Shown: positions 1 to 8,433, counted from the first letter of the stretch. The stretch is 64,000 nt of DNA from Streptococcus gordonii (GCF_001553855.1 NZ_LQWV01000040.1:1-64000); one strand, 5' to 3'. Notes: generated by a model not told the origin, from the letters alone. Program-made: numbers and translations.

Positions 1-1541
1 CCAACATTGGTCACTTCCACTGTGCCGTCTGTTTTGACTTGGAAAGTGATATCAGTCACTTTGAGGTAACCTGTTGGTGCTGCTTCCTCATGGAAGGTGT
101 AAGTGCCTGGTGCCAAGTTCAATTCTTTAGACTTACCAGCTTCTGAAGTCCAGCTTTCTACTGCTTGACCTTCTGCCTTGTCGCCCTTGTAGATCTTGAT
201 CTGAGCTCCCGCGATTTCTGTACCACCAAGGTTTACTTTACTGAAAGTAATCGCTTTTTCAGTTGGTGTCTTCTTGTTGACAATATCACGAGATACCGAT
301 TTATCAGTTCCGAAATCTTGTGAACCAATCTTGATTTCCTCAGTTGATTTGTCATATCCTTCTGGCGCTGTCACTTCCCGGATGGTATAGTTGTCTCTCA
401 ACAACTCTCCTACGCTCGCATTACCATCAGCATCTGTTGTCAACTTGCCAACTACTGCTCCAGTACTGTCACGAACCACTTCAAATTCAGCACCTTGAAG
501 ATTTTCACCTGCCTCATTTACCTTATGGATCTTAATAGAGAATACATATCCTTCAGCCACCCCACCAGCAATCTGATAGGTACGAGTGCTAGTTGATTGT
601 TCAGTCAGACCACCATTATAATTCATCTTGGCTACGTTCGTAATTTTTTCGCCATCAACTAAATCATAATTTGCTTTAGCCCTATATTCAATCATATAAC
701 CAAAGCCATTAGTATCTCCTAGAGGTAAAGTGAATCCATCTCCGCCCGGATTTACAGTCATTTGTTTCTTAAATGTTTCTGTCATATCCTGAGCATTAGA
801 CCATTTCCAATCTCCGTTATTCCAACGCCAATCTACTTTATAAATACGAAAAGTATCTGGTAAGAAGGTAATATTTGGAGATGAGAACGCATCTTTGATG
901 GTTACATCACTGTAGTTAGCCATATTACGGTTTACAGTAATATTGTAACGAATGACATTTTTCTCGTCATCCTTATACTGGAAAGAACTCTTTTCAATCT
1001 TAGAGTCATACTGTTTAGGAGGTCCATTATAATGAACAGTTCCTGGAACTAAGGTCCGTGTTCCTATTGTAAATCCAGCATTCAAGTCGCCTTCTTGACT
1101 CACTACATCATGGTCAACCCGAGCATAGAAGAAAAATTCTCCACGGACACCAGATTTTTGCTCAACATAATTTGTATATGTTAAGGTAATCGTTTTGTTT
1201 GCAGAATCCAAAAAACCATTTGCAACAAGATTACCTGACTCGTCCTTAAGCTCAATGGCTGAAGAGTTCGCAAAAGCATACTCTGGCGGCAAGGTGATTG
1301 TCGTCGTATCTCCTTGATGTACTTGGTTATCAGGCAATACAAACTTTGCGTAAACTCGGAAATCTTGCCAAATATCAATCCCTTGTGTTAAGTCTCCTCC
1401 AGAAGAATTTTTGAGACTCATCTCAGTAATGACATCATTAAATTCGGCTGCCTGCACTTGGGCAAGAGGAGTTAATGATGGCAAAACCACTCCCAAACAA
1501 AGAATAATGACGTGAAGCCAAGTTCTAATTCTTTTGTTCAT
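1..1541 (-). CDS. Cna_B/collagen-binding-type surface adhesin, N-terminal part
   Basis: Reading back from an ATG at 1541 (SD AAAGGAAG just upstream) gives 513 codons without a stop to the left edge, so the C-terminus and any LPXTG anchor are outside the window. Residues 1-32 are a signal peptide ending AQVQA. Residues about 33-320 resemble the adhesive head of collagen-binding MSCRAMMs. Two or more Cna_B/SpaA-like domains follow (about 335-420 and 425-510). The second has the expected isopeptide pattern: Lys in FSKV near its start and Glu in HEEAAPTGY near its end, which in this family form an intramolecular Lys-Asn bond. It is probably a sortase-anchored adhesin. The ligand cannot be read from the sequence. 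Confidence 0.85.
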   Translation of the reverse strand, partial: MNKRIRTWLHVIILCLGVVLPSLTPLAQVQAAEFNDVITEMSLKNSSGGDLTQGIDIWQDFRVYAKFVLPDNQVHQGDTTTITLPPEYAFANSSAIELKDESGNLVANGFLDSANKTITLTYTNYVEQKSGVRGEFFFYARVDHDVVSQEGDLNAGFTIGTRTLVPGTVHYNGPPKQYDSKIEKSSFQYKDDEKNVIRYNITVNRNMANYSDVTIKDAFSSPNITFLPDTFRIYKVDWRWNNGDWKWSNAQDMTETFKKQMTVNPGGDGFTLPLGDTNGFGYMIEYRAKANYDLVDGEKITNVAKMNYNGGLTEQSTSTRTYQIAGGVAEGYVFSIKIHKVNEAGENLQGAEFEVVRDSTGAVVGKLTTDADGNASVGELLRDNYTIREVTAPEGYDKSTEEIKIGSQDFGTDKSVSRDIVNKKTPTEKAITFSKVNLGGTEIAGAQIKIYKGDKAEGQAVESWTSEAGKSKELNLAPGTYTFHEEAAPTGYLKVTDITFQVKTDGTVEVTNV

Positions 1542-1687
1542 GCAATCTTCCTTTCTCATAATATTCAGTTTTGAATGTACAATGTAATTGTATACTAACT
1601 GATTTCCCCATCTTATCAGTGTTTACCTTTACAAAAAAGTAAACATTTTTTATAGATACATTACGCCTTCATTCTACCATACTATCA

Positions 1688-1717
1688 ATAAAAAGACCAT
1701 ACGTAATCAGTCTTTTT
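1688..1717. terminator. Stem-loop, probable bidirectional terminator
   Basis: Stem AAAAAGAC/GTCTTTTT with a 12-nt loop and T-runs on both sides. It lies in the 330-bp gap between the adhesin (1541) and the methyltransferase (1872) and would end the methyltransferase transcript. The rest of the gap is the AT-rich leader of the adhesin. It contains a GTTTAC...GTAAAC inverted repeat near 1620-1645 and TACAATGTAATTGTA near 1577-1595, both possible regulatory sites. Confidence 0.6.
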
Positions 1718-1871
1718 TTAATATTCATTCAATTTTCATTAACTTGCTAGCATTGAACAAATAATTACATTAACTTTCAAATTAAATCTGGTGCTACTAA
1801 ATCCAATCTTTTCTTACTTTTTTGTGTCTGAAATACCACAAAATACCGGAATAATATCCGGTTCAAATGAT

Positions 1872-2612
1872 TTATTTTCTAAAAGTCAAGGCGTAGAATT
1901 TACCATCCCAGAGGAATTTCAACTCCTTCTCTTTGACGCCCGCTGGAACTGCCGCCTCAATTTCTCCAAGATCAACAGTAGCATCCTTAAAATAGTCCTT
2001 GCTAAAGTGGTTTTTCTTATATTGTTGGTCCACATAATCCGCCGTCTCATCTGAAATCAAAATCTTAGTCCCTGGTTTGGCCACCCTTAGCATTTCCTGC
2101 ATGGCCTTGGCCTTATCGGTAAAGAAATTGATTCCACCAATATGATAAACGATATCAAAACTATTATCCGCAAAGGGTAGATCTTCCGCACAGGCATGAA
2201 AGAGTTGCAGATTGGTCTTCTTGGAGCAAGATTTCTGACATTTTTTCAGCATGCCTATAGAAATATCTGCCCCGAAAAAGTCTAAGCTTTTCAGATCAAT
2301 ATTCTTAGGGATGTAGCGCAGGTCTTGACCAGTCCCGATAGAGACATAAAGAACTGACAAATGGTCCTTCCATTCTATTTCAGCCATTAGCTCCCTTCTC
2401 AGCTTATCGACTGCTTTTCCATAAAGAAGGCCACCCAGCCATTTTTCACTCAAATCATACCAGCGAGCAAAGCGATTATACATAGTCATATACTTAGCAT
2501 TGTCGCCTGAGATATAGTCTGGATTCAGAGCCAGGTAGATGTCTCCATCTTTTTGAAAATCATCCACCTCCAAGCCTGACTTTAGTTTCTCTTGTATCTT
2601 TGTTTCCATCAT
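1872..2612 (-). CDS. Class I SAM-dependent methyltransferase
   Basis: 246 residues with a Rossmann-type methyltransferase core in the middle: motif I region LSVLYVSIGTGQDLRYIP (about 84-101), an acidic residue after the next strand (FFGADIS), AEDLPFADNSFDIVYHIGG (about 141-160) as the post-II/III region, and a late LRVAKPGTKILISDET strand, as in Methyltransf_11/UbiE-like enzymes. Two adjacent ATG codons (2612 and 2609) follow AAAGGAG. The first is used here. The substrate is unknown; the N-terminal extension suggests a small-molecule methyltransferase. It appears monocistronic. Confidence 0.8.
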   Translation of the reverse strand: MMETKIQEKLKSGLEVDDFQKDGDIYLALNPDYISGDNAKYMTMYNRFARWYDLSEKWLGGLLYGKAVDKLRRELMAEIEWKDHLSVLYVSIGTGQDLRYIPKNIDLKSLDFFGADISIGMLKKCQKSCSKKTNLQLFHACAEDLPFADNSFDIVYHIGGINFFTDKAKAMQEMLRVAKPGTKILISDETADYVDQQYKKNHFSKDYFKDATVDLGEIEAAVPAGVKEKELKFLWDGKFYALTFRK

Positions 2613-3016
2613 GTTTCTTGTCTCCTTTTTCTATTTGACAATTATTATAGAGAATTCTGAAACAAAAAAAAGAGATTTTCAGCAAGTGGCTACCCAGCAT
2701 TAGCAACCGGAAGAAATCTCTTAACAAGTTGCAGAAAAAGAAACGAATTTTATACAAAAGAGTCTAAATTTTTCTGCTTTCAGCACTTTTTGTCCAATCG
2801 ATCCGAGTTCTTCCAGCCTTGAAGTTGCATCAACCTGTTTCTTACCTGGTTCTTTTTGTTTGGAAGATTTTCTTTCCTCCTTATCTGAGGTGTCGTACTA
2901 TTTCTATGCAAGTCCGCGATCTCTTAGGATAAGAACGGAAATCAGAGCCAGTCAGATGCCCCAATTTTCTTGAACCTAAACATAGGAGTCCTCCATTTAG
3001 GTGAAACTTGATGAGA
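2613..3016. other. Intergenic stretch with coding-like remnant
   Basis: About 400 bp without an intact gene. On the minus strand a stop-free, charged reading frame runs from about 2890 to 2712 (it includes KQKEPGKKQVDATSRLEEL) but has no start codon and is preceded by a stop, so it looks like a decayed gene end. An AGAGATTT...AAATCTCT inverted repeat at about 2670-2720 encloses its lower end. I do not recognise the parent gene. Confidence 0.35.
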
Positions 3017-3364
3017 CTAGAACTCCGCCAAAAATGTCTGTACAGTCTTGACATCTTCTGAGCTACCGCCTCGGTCAATATCACAGATATGCTGGAGACC
3101 ATATTTTTCGATAATCAAGGCAGTCGCCCCACAGAAGGTCCGGCCGTGTTTAACAGAGTCGCCATTGTTAACAAAACCTTTAATCAGCCCAGGATGTTTC
3201 TTGATAAAGCGTTTGGTAGACCAAGGAATTTTCCCAGCACCAGCATTTCGAGTAATGAGAATACAAGGCTCTTCCAGTTTCTCCTTGATGCTCTGTGTCG
3301 GATAGCCCAGTGATTCTGCAAATCGTTTTCCAATACCAGTATTTGAATCATAAACTACAATCAT
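3017..3364 (-). CDS. NrdI-like flavodoxin-fold protein
   Basis: 115 residues from the ATG at 3364, which follows AGGTGATGAAG with better spacing than the upstream GTG/ATG. The start MIVVYDSNTGIGKRFAESLG fits the phosphate loop of NrdI, the flavodoxin that activates the Mn2 cofactor of class Ib ribonucleotide reductase. ITRNAGAGKIPWSTKRFI and FVNNGDSVKHGRTFCGA match the later FMN-contacting regions of short NrdI proteins. No nrdE, nrdF or nrdH is nearby. It sits 17 bp after a small membrane protein gene and probably shares its TetR-controlled transcript. The NrdI family call is fairly good, but a reductase-activating role here is inference. Confidence 0.65.
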   Translation of the reverse strand: MIVVYDSNTGIGKRFAESLGYPTQSIKEKLEEPCILITRNAGAGKIPWSTKRFIKKHPGLIKGFVNNGDSVKHGRTFCGATALIIEKYGLQHICDIDRGGSSEDVKTVQTFLAEF

Positions 3365-3381
3365 CTTCATCACCTACTTTC

Positions 3382-3696
3382 TTAAAAAAGGATAGCAAAC
3401 CAGGCCGCAAAGCCTAAAACCACAACATCAGAGATGAGCATAAGCATAAACTCCAAATCTGGCATCATGTGAATGTACATCAGCAATGATAACGTTGCCA
3501 AAGCCAGCACTGTCAGCTTCGCAACTACTGGCAATCCCGGAATCAAAGTTGCTCCAATTAGGACAACGATGAGACCTCCGACTAAAAATGACTGAAAATC
3601 TATACTTAAACTAAAACCAACTGTTACACCGCCATAGCCAATAGTCAAAAGACCAATCGCGACCAGACAGATACCTAAAATAAGCATTCCACTCAT
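3382..3696 (-). CDS. Small multi-pass membrane protein
   Basis: 104 residues from the ATG at 3696. That start is chosen because AAGGAGGATTTGCC directly precedes it; a longer frame upstream lacks such a site. Four hydrophobic segments (about 1-20, 26-50, 55-78 and 83-104) and almost no charged residues indicate an integral membrane protein. No family recognised. It is first in a two-gene unit with the NrdI-like gene. Two copies of the 28-bp palindrome also found before the TetR gene lie upstream, so it is very likely under that repressor. Confidence 0.7.
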   Translation of the reverse strand: MSGMLILGICLVAIGLLTIGYGGVTVGFSLSIDFQSFLVGGLIVVLIGATLIPGLPVVAKLTVLALATLSLLMYIHMMPDLEFMLMLISDVVVLGFAAWFAILF

Positions 3697-3742
3697 GGCA
3701 AATCCTCCTTGCTTATTCATTCTTTTCCTCACTTTCTATTTT

Positions 3743-3770
3743 TGAATGAATAATTCCAGATATTCATTCA
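3743..3770. promoter_or_regulatory. TetR-type operator, copy 1
   Basis: 28-bp palindrome with perfect 10-bp arms TGAATGAATA/TATTCATTCA around 8 bp. It lies 46 bp upstream of the small membrane protein start and has the same length and outer arms as the copies at 3859 and 4498. Confidence 0.75.
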
Positions 3771-3794
3771 TATCATGATAAAAAATATTGTATT

Positions 3795-3836
3795 TTATCT
3801 AATTACGTTCCTTTCCATTTCCGAATCACAGGGCAT
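3795..3836 (-). CDS. Possible 13-residue leader ORF
   Basis: ATG at 3836 is preceded at good spacing by AAAGGAGGTGA, one of the strongest ribosome-binding sites in the window, and reads MPCDSEMERNVIR then TAA. It lies between two operator copies and ahead of the membrane-protein/NrdI pair. It could be a leader peptide, a remnant 5' end of a lost gene, or chance; the near-perfect SD is the reason to list it. Confidence 0.35.
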   Translation of the reverse strand: MPCDSEMERNVIR

Positions 3837-3858
3837 AATCCATCACCTCCTTTGTTTA

Positions 3859-3886
3859 TGAATGAATAATTTTATAAATTCATTCA
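3859..3886. promoter_or_regulatory. TetR-type operator, copy 2
   Basis: 28-bp palindrome with arms TGAATGAAT/ATTCATTCA, between the TetR gene's 3' end and the small-ORF ribosome-binding site. Same size and arms as copies 1 and 3. Confidence 0.75.
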
Positions 3887-3914
3887 TTGTCACTTCTAAG
3901 AAAAGGAATTTCCT

Positions 3915-4481
3915 CTATTTGGAAAAAATCCCCTTAACAAAATATTTCACTAAAGTCTCAAGACTATCGAAGTAGCCTGAAAATTCCTGCTCTGTGACAT
4001 GCATGTCTATGTAGTAAATCAAGTCATAAACCTTCATGATCTCAGAAATTCTTTCCTCCGAAAAACCCTCTTCCTGCAAGCGCTGGCTGAAAGTCTGAAT
4101 CAGAAACTGATGAAAGGCATTGGACGCTCGGCCGGAATCTTGATTATAGTAATTGTGCAGAATCTGAGAAATGCCTGGCTTGTTCCACTCGGCTAAAATT
4201 TTATTGGGCGAAATCAACTCAAAAGTGACTGCAAAAAGCTGTTCAACAATTGCTTCGGGCTCGCCCTGCCAGTCTACGCGTTTCATGGTTTCCTCACGTA
4301 TACGGCTATTTTCAGCTACATAAACCTCCAAGAAGATAGCTTCCTTGGACTCATAATATTTGTAAAAGGTTCCAACAGCCATCTGGCTTCTCTTGGCAAT
4401 ATCAGAAATTCCAGCTGCCTTATAGCCTTTTTCTGCAAAGACTTCTCTAGCTGCAGCCAGGAGCTCATTTTTTTTATCCAT
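3915..4481 (-). CDS. TetR/AcrR-family transcriptional regulator
   Basis: 188 residues. The N-terminus is a typical TetR helix-turn-helix: LLAAAREVFAEKGYKAAGIS (about 7-26), then the recognition part MAVGTFYKYYESKEAIF (about 34-50). The remainder is helical with no recognised ligand-binding signature. Identical-length TGAATGAAT palindromes lie upstream of this gene (4498-4525) and twice before the downstream genes (3859, 3743), so it probably represses itself and the membrane-protein/NrdI-like unit. The inducer is unknown. Confidence 0.88.
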   Translation of the reverse strand: MDKKNELLAAAREVFAEKGYKAAGISDIAKRSQMAVGTFYKYYESKEAIFLEVYVAENSRIREETMKRVDWQGEPEAIVEQLFAVTFELISPNKILAEWNKPGISQILHNYYNQDSGRASNAFHQFLIQTFSQRLQEEGFSEERISEIMKVYDLIYYIDMHVTEQEFSGYFDSLETLVKYFVKGIFSK

Positions 4482-4497
4482 TTTCCTGTCTCTTTTG

Positions 4498-4525
4498 TGA
4501 ATGAATTTTATTTTTTATTCATTCA
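4498..4525. promoter_or_regulatory. TetR-type operator, copy 3
   Basis: 28-bp palindrome TGAATGAAT...ATTCATTCA 17 bp upstream of the TetR start codon. It is the expected position for autorepression. Confidence 0.75.
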
Positions 4526-4629
4526 TATTTTAACACTTGTTTTACAAAAGTCAAGTATTTTGCTATACTACAGTCTAGATATTCTTTGAATATCAAATTA
4601 TTATACCGAATTTTATTGGAGGTTTAGTA

Positions 4630-5580
4630 ATGCTTAAAGAAAAACGCAATCAGGGAATGATTGGCCTACTAATTATTACTCTAATTTTTCTTGGAATAGC
4701 TGGCGCCATGGCCTTTATCCAGTACCAAAAGGCTAATCCTAAAATTGCCTACTCAGCAGACACCGCTAAAGTTTCTTCTGAAACAGTTTATACTGAAGTT
4801 TATGATATCTCTCCAGAACCTATTTTCCCAGTAAATGATAAAACTGAGGTTTGGCTGGTTCAATATAAGGATGGATATGTTGGCATTCAAGCAAAAAAAG
4901 GTGACAAGCAAATCGCCAAGCTAGTTGAGCAAGCAAATAAAGGAGAGCTAAAGAAAAATCCTGCACGACTTGTCGGTACTTACATAAATACAGGTGTCCA
5001 AAAGAAGGATCAATCATATATTTCCAACTATGCTAGCTTGATGCATAGTCTAAGAAATGAAGCTGGGGATATCTCAGGCAAAATTGCAACCAGCTCTTAT
5101 ATCTCTCTTTCTGAGTTTGACTCTGATAATTCCAAATTCGTCTTTTACGTCCTTTTCCTAGTCGGTTTATCTGTCTTTTTTGTCGGAACTGGACTTTTCA
5201 ACCGCAGAAAGAATGTTCAAGCTTATAATGAAATTTACTCAATTTATCCAGAAGTCCAAGGAAATCTTAATCTCTTACTAGAACAAGCTTCCTTCCATGA
5301 CGAAGAATTGAAAATCATCATCTATAAAGATCACCTGATCACTTATTATCGTGGTGTAAGAACTGTTGACCTCAAACAGGTTATCCACCTCTATCACCAT
5401 ATTTTCACCATGCATCGAGGCTTTGCATCCAACAGAAATTCTACTCTGATAGCTGTTCGATCAAATAACAAGAAATATCAGATGCCTATTCGAAATATTG
5501 GCAAAACGACAGATATTCAACTTCGGTCTACTTTTGACTATCTCTACAATTACTTCCCTCATATCAGATTGGGGATATAA
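4630..5580 (+). CDS. Membrane protein of unknown function
   Basis: 316 residues; start ATG at 4630 after TTGGAGGTTTAGTA. One hydrophobic segment at about 10-30, a polar stretch of about 140 residues probably outside the cell, a second hydrophobic segment at about 175-195, then a cytoplasmic tail of about 120 residues with no motif I can name. It stands alone on the plus strand with its own terminator at 5591. Function unknown. Confidence 0.75.
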   Translation: MLKEKRNQGMIGLLIITLIFLGIAGAMAFIQYQKANPKIAYSADTAKVSSETVYTEVYDISPEPIFPVNDKTEVWLVQYKDGYVGIQAKKGDKQIAKLVEQANKGELKKNPARLVGTYINTGVQKKDQSYISNYASLMHSLRNEAGDISGKIATSSYISLSEFDSDNSKFVFYVLFLVGLSVFFVGTGLFNRRKNVQAYNEIYSIYPEVQGNLNLLLEQASFHDEELKIIIYKDHLITYYRGVRTVDLKQVIHLYHHIFTMHRGFASNRNSTLIAVRSNNKKYQMPIRNIGKTTDIQLRSTFDYLYNYFPHIRLGI

Positions 5581-5590
5581 TATCACATAA

Positions 5591-5624
5591 AACTCAAGCT
5601 AGAAAATCTAGCTTGAGTTTTTTA
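5591..5624 (+). terminator. Rho-independent terminator
   Basis: Perfect 13-bp stem AACTCAAGCTAGA/TCTAGCTTGAGTT, 3-nt loop and T-run, 11 bp after the stop of the 4630 gene. Confidence 0.9.
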
Positions 5625-5699
5625 GATATAAAAACAGGAGCAGGATACAATCCCAGCTCCATTTTTTATGATATGCTTGTCAGAACATTTTTCAGTAGA

Positions 5700-6116
5700 T
5701 TACTTGCCTTCTTTTTCCCTTCTGCGCTTGGCCAAGGCGCTGTTAATCTTCTTGGTCTTAAGATTTGTATCCAAGTAAAGAAAGAGCCATACAAAGAGAT
5801 AAATCAGAATAAAATCTAGCCAAAAATGCCAGTTGAAAATTAAAAATCCCCAGTTATTGTAGACCATGAAACAGCATGCTAAGACTGCGACAGCGACAAA
5901 ATGCAGTAAAATCGAGACTAAAAAAGAGAATCGGTCTTCAAGAGTTTTTAAAATTGAACTGACAATCCCAATCAAACCGCTCATCACCATGACACTGATG
6001 ATATTACTAGTTGTGGGCGGATGTTTTTGAATAGAGAAAGCAAGGACAATCAGATAGACTGCACTCCCTGTCTGGATGCCCATTAATAAAGCGTGTAGAC
6101 ATTTTTTTATACTCAT
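5700..6116 (-). CDS. DUF3021 family membrane protein
   Basis: 138 residues from the ATG at 6116 (GGAGG then 6 nt; the GTG one codon earlier is too close). Four hydrophobic helices and a basic C-terminus (KKINSALAKRRREK) match DUF3021 proteins, which are regularly encoded next to LytTR regulators. It is the last gene of the ABC/LytTR operon, 10 bp after the regulator. In this family it probably modulates the adjacent LytTR protein at the membrane; that role is inferred from context. Confidence 0.75.
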   Translation of the reverse strand: MSIKKCLHALLMGIQTGSAVYLIVLAFSIQKHPPTTSNIISVMVMSGLIGIVSSILKTLEDRFSFLVSILLHFVAVAVLACCFMVYNNWGFLIFNWHFWLDFILIYLFVWLFLYLDTNLKTKKINSALAKRRREKEGK

Positions 6117-6126
6117 CACTTACCTC

Positions 6127-6582
6127 CTAGATTCCCAGATATTCCATCAAGAACTTGACATAGCGACGGCTGACTTCAGTCTTGATTTGATTGGTCAGCT
6201 TGGCCGTCATATTGCCAGAAAAGCTGTCAGACAAAGACTCCAAATGGTCAATATTGATGACAGCATGCCGGGAAACCTGGATAAAGTTCGAGCTGTTAAT
6301 CCGCTGCTGAAAACGAGTCAAGGTCTCTGTTGTCTGGTAGATGCCTTCTCTGCTGTAAATCATCAGAGTTGTCTGGTTGATGTCTGCTAGGATAATATCT
6401 TCAGTCTTCAGCATGACCAGTTTATCATCCGACTTGATAGGCAGGACGCCACTTGGCCCAGCCTTGTACTGCTCTAAATAATCTAAGATGGCCTTGGCTT
6501 CTGCCGCTAGCTGGTCTGCCTTGACCACAACCAGCGGATCCTTGGAAGAAACGGTCGGATCTGTTTCAAATTTTGCTTGCAA
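6127..6582 (-). CDS. LytTR-domain transcriptional regulator
   Basis: 151 residues. It starts at TTG 6582, preceded by GGGAG at 7 nt; the first in-frame ATG is far inside the domain. The C-terminal 100 residues form a LytTR DNA-binding domain: DDKLVMLKTEDIILADIN, then TLTRFQQRINSSNFIQVSRH and VNIDHLESLS-like elements. There is no receiver domain, so it is the short stand-alone type encoded with DUF3021. It follows the ABC exporter genes, and a phased direct repeat lies at the operon promoter (8390-8423), suggesting self-activation of the operon. Confidence 0.85.
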   Translation of the reverse strand: MQAKFETDPTVSSKDPLVVVKADQLAAEAKAILDYLEQYKAGPSGVLPIKSDDKLVMLKTEDIILADINQTTLMIYSREGIYQTTETLTRFQQRINSSNFIQVSRHAVINIDHLESLSDSFSGNMTAKLTNQIKTEVSRRYVKFLMEYLGI

Positions 6583-6604
6583 GAGGAAGCTCCCTATTCA
6601 CATT

Positions 6605-7450
6605 CTATTGTAGTTTCAGCCGGCGGATGACAATCATATTTTGCACTATCCAAATAAGCGCTATTGCAACTAAAACTATTCCAACTATATAGAAAGTTTC
6701 TGTCCTTGTCAAGAGCTCCTGCCATTCAATGCGAATTCCCATTGTTTTTTCAAAAGCTACTCGTGACTGGCTGTTATTGGCAAAAGTGTCTGCTAGACTT
6801 TCCTTCATGAGAAGCTGTCTGAAAAGAGATGCCATGTAGTTAGAAGGCGTAAGCTTCATCAGGTTTTGTGCCATGTTCGGCAAGTTTCCAATAGGGATAT
6901 AGGTTCCCACTAGAAAACCAGAGGTCGCTCCGACTACTGTCGCTAATTTACCTAGACTATCCACTGATTTGAAGCGTTGAACAATCAGAGCATTTATCAG
7001 TGTGGCCAAGAGGCTGTTCAAGATCATCAGAAGCACCAGGTAAGAAAGATTTCCCCATTCAAAAGAAATTTTATCCGCCTGCATAAAATAGCTGAGCATA
7101 AAGGTAAACATAATGACCTGCATCAAAAAGCCGATTATAATAGAGCTGATAAGATAACTAAGCTGCAAGCCCCACGGTCCTAAGTCCGTGATAAAAAGAT
7201 CGTCTGTTACCATCCGCTCCCGGTCTTCGACCTGCCGTGAGAAAGCTGCCAATGTGGTTGTTAATGCTGTAACTGCCAACACACCACCAATCAGCCACAA
7301 GTCCATCAGCTGGCTGGAATAGCCTCCAGAATTACTTTTCAAAAAAACGATATAAAGCACAAAGGGAATAATGGCTCCAAAGAGGGACAAAATTACCCCA
7401 CTGCGGTTGCGAAAATAAAGTAAAAAATTGCGTTTAATCAAAGCGAGCAT
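6605..7450 (-). CDS. ABC transporter permease (ABC-2 type)
   Basis: 281 residues, six predicted membrane segments in the ABC-2 pattern (about 20-40, 55-75, 100-125, 135-155, 165-190, 255-275) with an extracellular loop before the last. Its ATG is one base after the stop of the ATPase gene, so the two are translationally linked. It probably forms the membrane part of an exporter of a peptide, lipid or drug; the substrate is not readable. Confidence 0.85.
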   Translation of the reverse strand: MLALIKRNFLLYFRNRSGVILSLFGAIIPFVLYIVFLKSNSGGYSSQLMDLWLIGGVLAVTALTTTLAAFSRQVEDRERMVTDDLFITDLGPWGLQLSYLISSIIIGFLMQVIMFTFMLSYFMQADKISFEWGNLSYLVLLMILNSLLATLINALIVQRFKSVDSLGKLATVVGATSGFLVGTYIPIGNLPNMAQNLMKLTPSNYMASLFRQLLMKESLADTFANNSQSRVAFEKTMGIRIEWQELLTRTETFYIVGIVLVAIALIWIVQNMIVIRRLKLQ

Positions 7451-7451
7451 A

Positions 7452-8318
7452 TTAGCGTACCTCTCTTCCTGTCAGTGCCATAAAAGCATCGTCCATGGTT
7501 CCGGGTTGGAATTCAAATTGTTCAATATAGGGACCTGTCTGAGCCAATAAGGTCAGTGCTTCTTGAGTCGTTTTAGGGTGGAGGATAAATTCCCCTTCCT
7601 TGATTTGCTCCCACGCGCAGTCTCTTGGCAAACTTTTCTCTAAACCTACTACATCTTGACTCAAAATCCGTAAGATATTGCGGGCGTAGTTTCCCTTAAT
7701 CTGGTCTGCAGAGCCTTGAGCAATAACCTGACCATGATCTACGATATAAATCTTATCCGCATCGTCTGCTTCATTAAGATAGTGGGTTGTCAAGACAATG
7801 GTCATCTTCTCTTCTTTCTGAATTTGCTTGAGCAGGCTCCAGATACTCTCCCGAGTCTGAATGTCCAGCCCCGTTGTAGGCTCATCTAGGAAAAGCAGGT
7901 CGGGACTATTGAGCAAGGCTCGTGCAATGTCCACCCGACGCTTTTGACCACCAGAAAGTGTCCCGTACGGTTGCTTGACAAAGGCTGAGAGACCAAGCTG
8001 AGAGACCAAGCGTTCGATTCTACCTGCAGGCATCTCCTTGTACTGCTTGGCTCTGATAGTCAGATTTTCCAAAACTGTCAGTCGAGCGTCCAACACACTG
8101 TTTTGGAAAACCACACCCAACCTAATTTTTTCAGCATAGCAAATCTGCCCAGACGACGGCTTCAAGAGACCTATCAGCATCTGGATAGTCGTAGACTTGC
8201 CTGCTCCATTAGGTCCTAGAATAGCTGTAAAACTGCCTCTCTCAATCTGAATATCGAGGCCATTAACTGCCACCTTATCGCCATAAAGCTTGCTAAGATT
8301 TTTTGTTTCTACTAACAT
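7452..8318 (-). CDS. ABC transporter ATP-binding protein
   Basis: 288 residues with all nucleotide-binding motifs: Walker A GPNGAGKST (about 35-43), Q-loop VVFQNS, signature LSGGQKRR (about 121-128), Walker B LLFLDEPTTGL (about 141-151) and the switch His in LTTHYL. The C-terminal 80 residues match exporter-type (DrrA/CcmA-like) ATPases. First gene of the ABC-permease-LytTR-DUF3021 operon; SD AGGAG upstream of ATG 8318. Confidence 0.92.
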   Translation of the reverse strand: MLVETKNLSKLYGDKVAVNGLDIQIERGSFTAILGPNGAGKSTTIQMLIGLLKPSSGQICYAEKIRLGVVFQNSVLDARLTVLENLTIRAKQYKEMPAGRIERLVSQLGLSAFVKQPYGTLSGGQKRRVDIARALLNSPDLLFLDEPTTGLDIQTRESIWSLLKQIQKEEKMTIVLTTHYLNEADDADKIYIVDHGQVIAQGSADQIKGNYARNILRILSQDVVGLEKSLPRDCAWEQIKEGEFILHPKTTQEALTLLAQTGPYIEQFEFQPGTMDDAFMALTGREVR

Positions 8319-8350
8319 GATATTTTCTCCTGTCCTTAACTTCTGAGACT

Positions 8351-8423
8351 ATAATAGCAAGTCTTTTTTGAAAAATCTCAGCTTTTTGGACAAGCGGTAA
8401 AATGAGGGAGACAAGAGGTAAAA
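8351..8423 (-). promoter_or_regulatory. ABC/LytTR operon promoter with phased direct repeat
   Basis: On the minus strand a TGC-TATTAT extended -10 (8351-8359) has no good -35. Upstream lie two near-identical 13-mers, ACAAGCGGTAAAA (8390-8402) and ACAAGAGGTAAAA (8411-8423) as read on the plus strand, starting exactly 21 bp apart. Two direct repeats two helical turns apart next to a weak -35 is the usual layout of LytTR-activated promoters such as ComE targets. The LytTR protein of this operon is the obvious candidate. Confidence 0.65.
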
Positions 8424-8433
8424 ATCTAGACAT

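Noticed and set aside
344..535. Plus-strand ORF of 63 codons
   Set aside because: Lies antisense within the adhesin frame, no ribosome-binding site and no familiar sequence; a shadow.
2881..3102. Minus-strand ORF overlapping the NrdI-like gene
   Set aside because: Overlaps the NrdI-like frame and lacks a start signal; at most part of the remnant described for 2613-3016.
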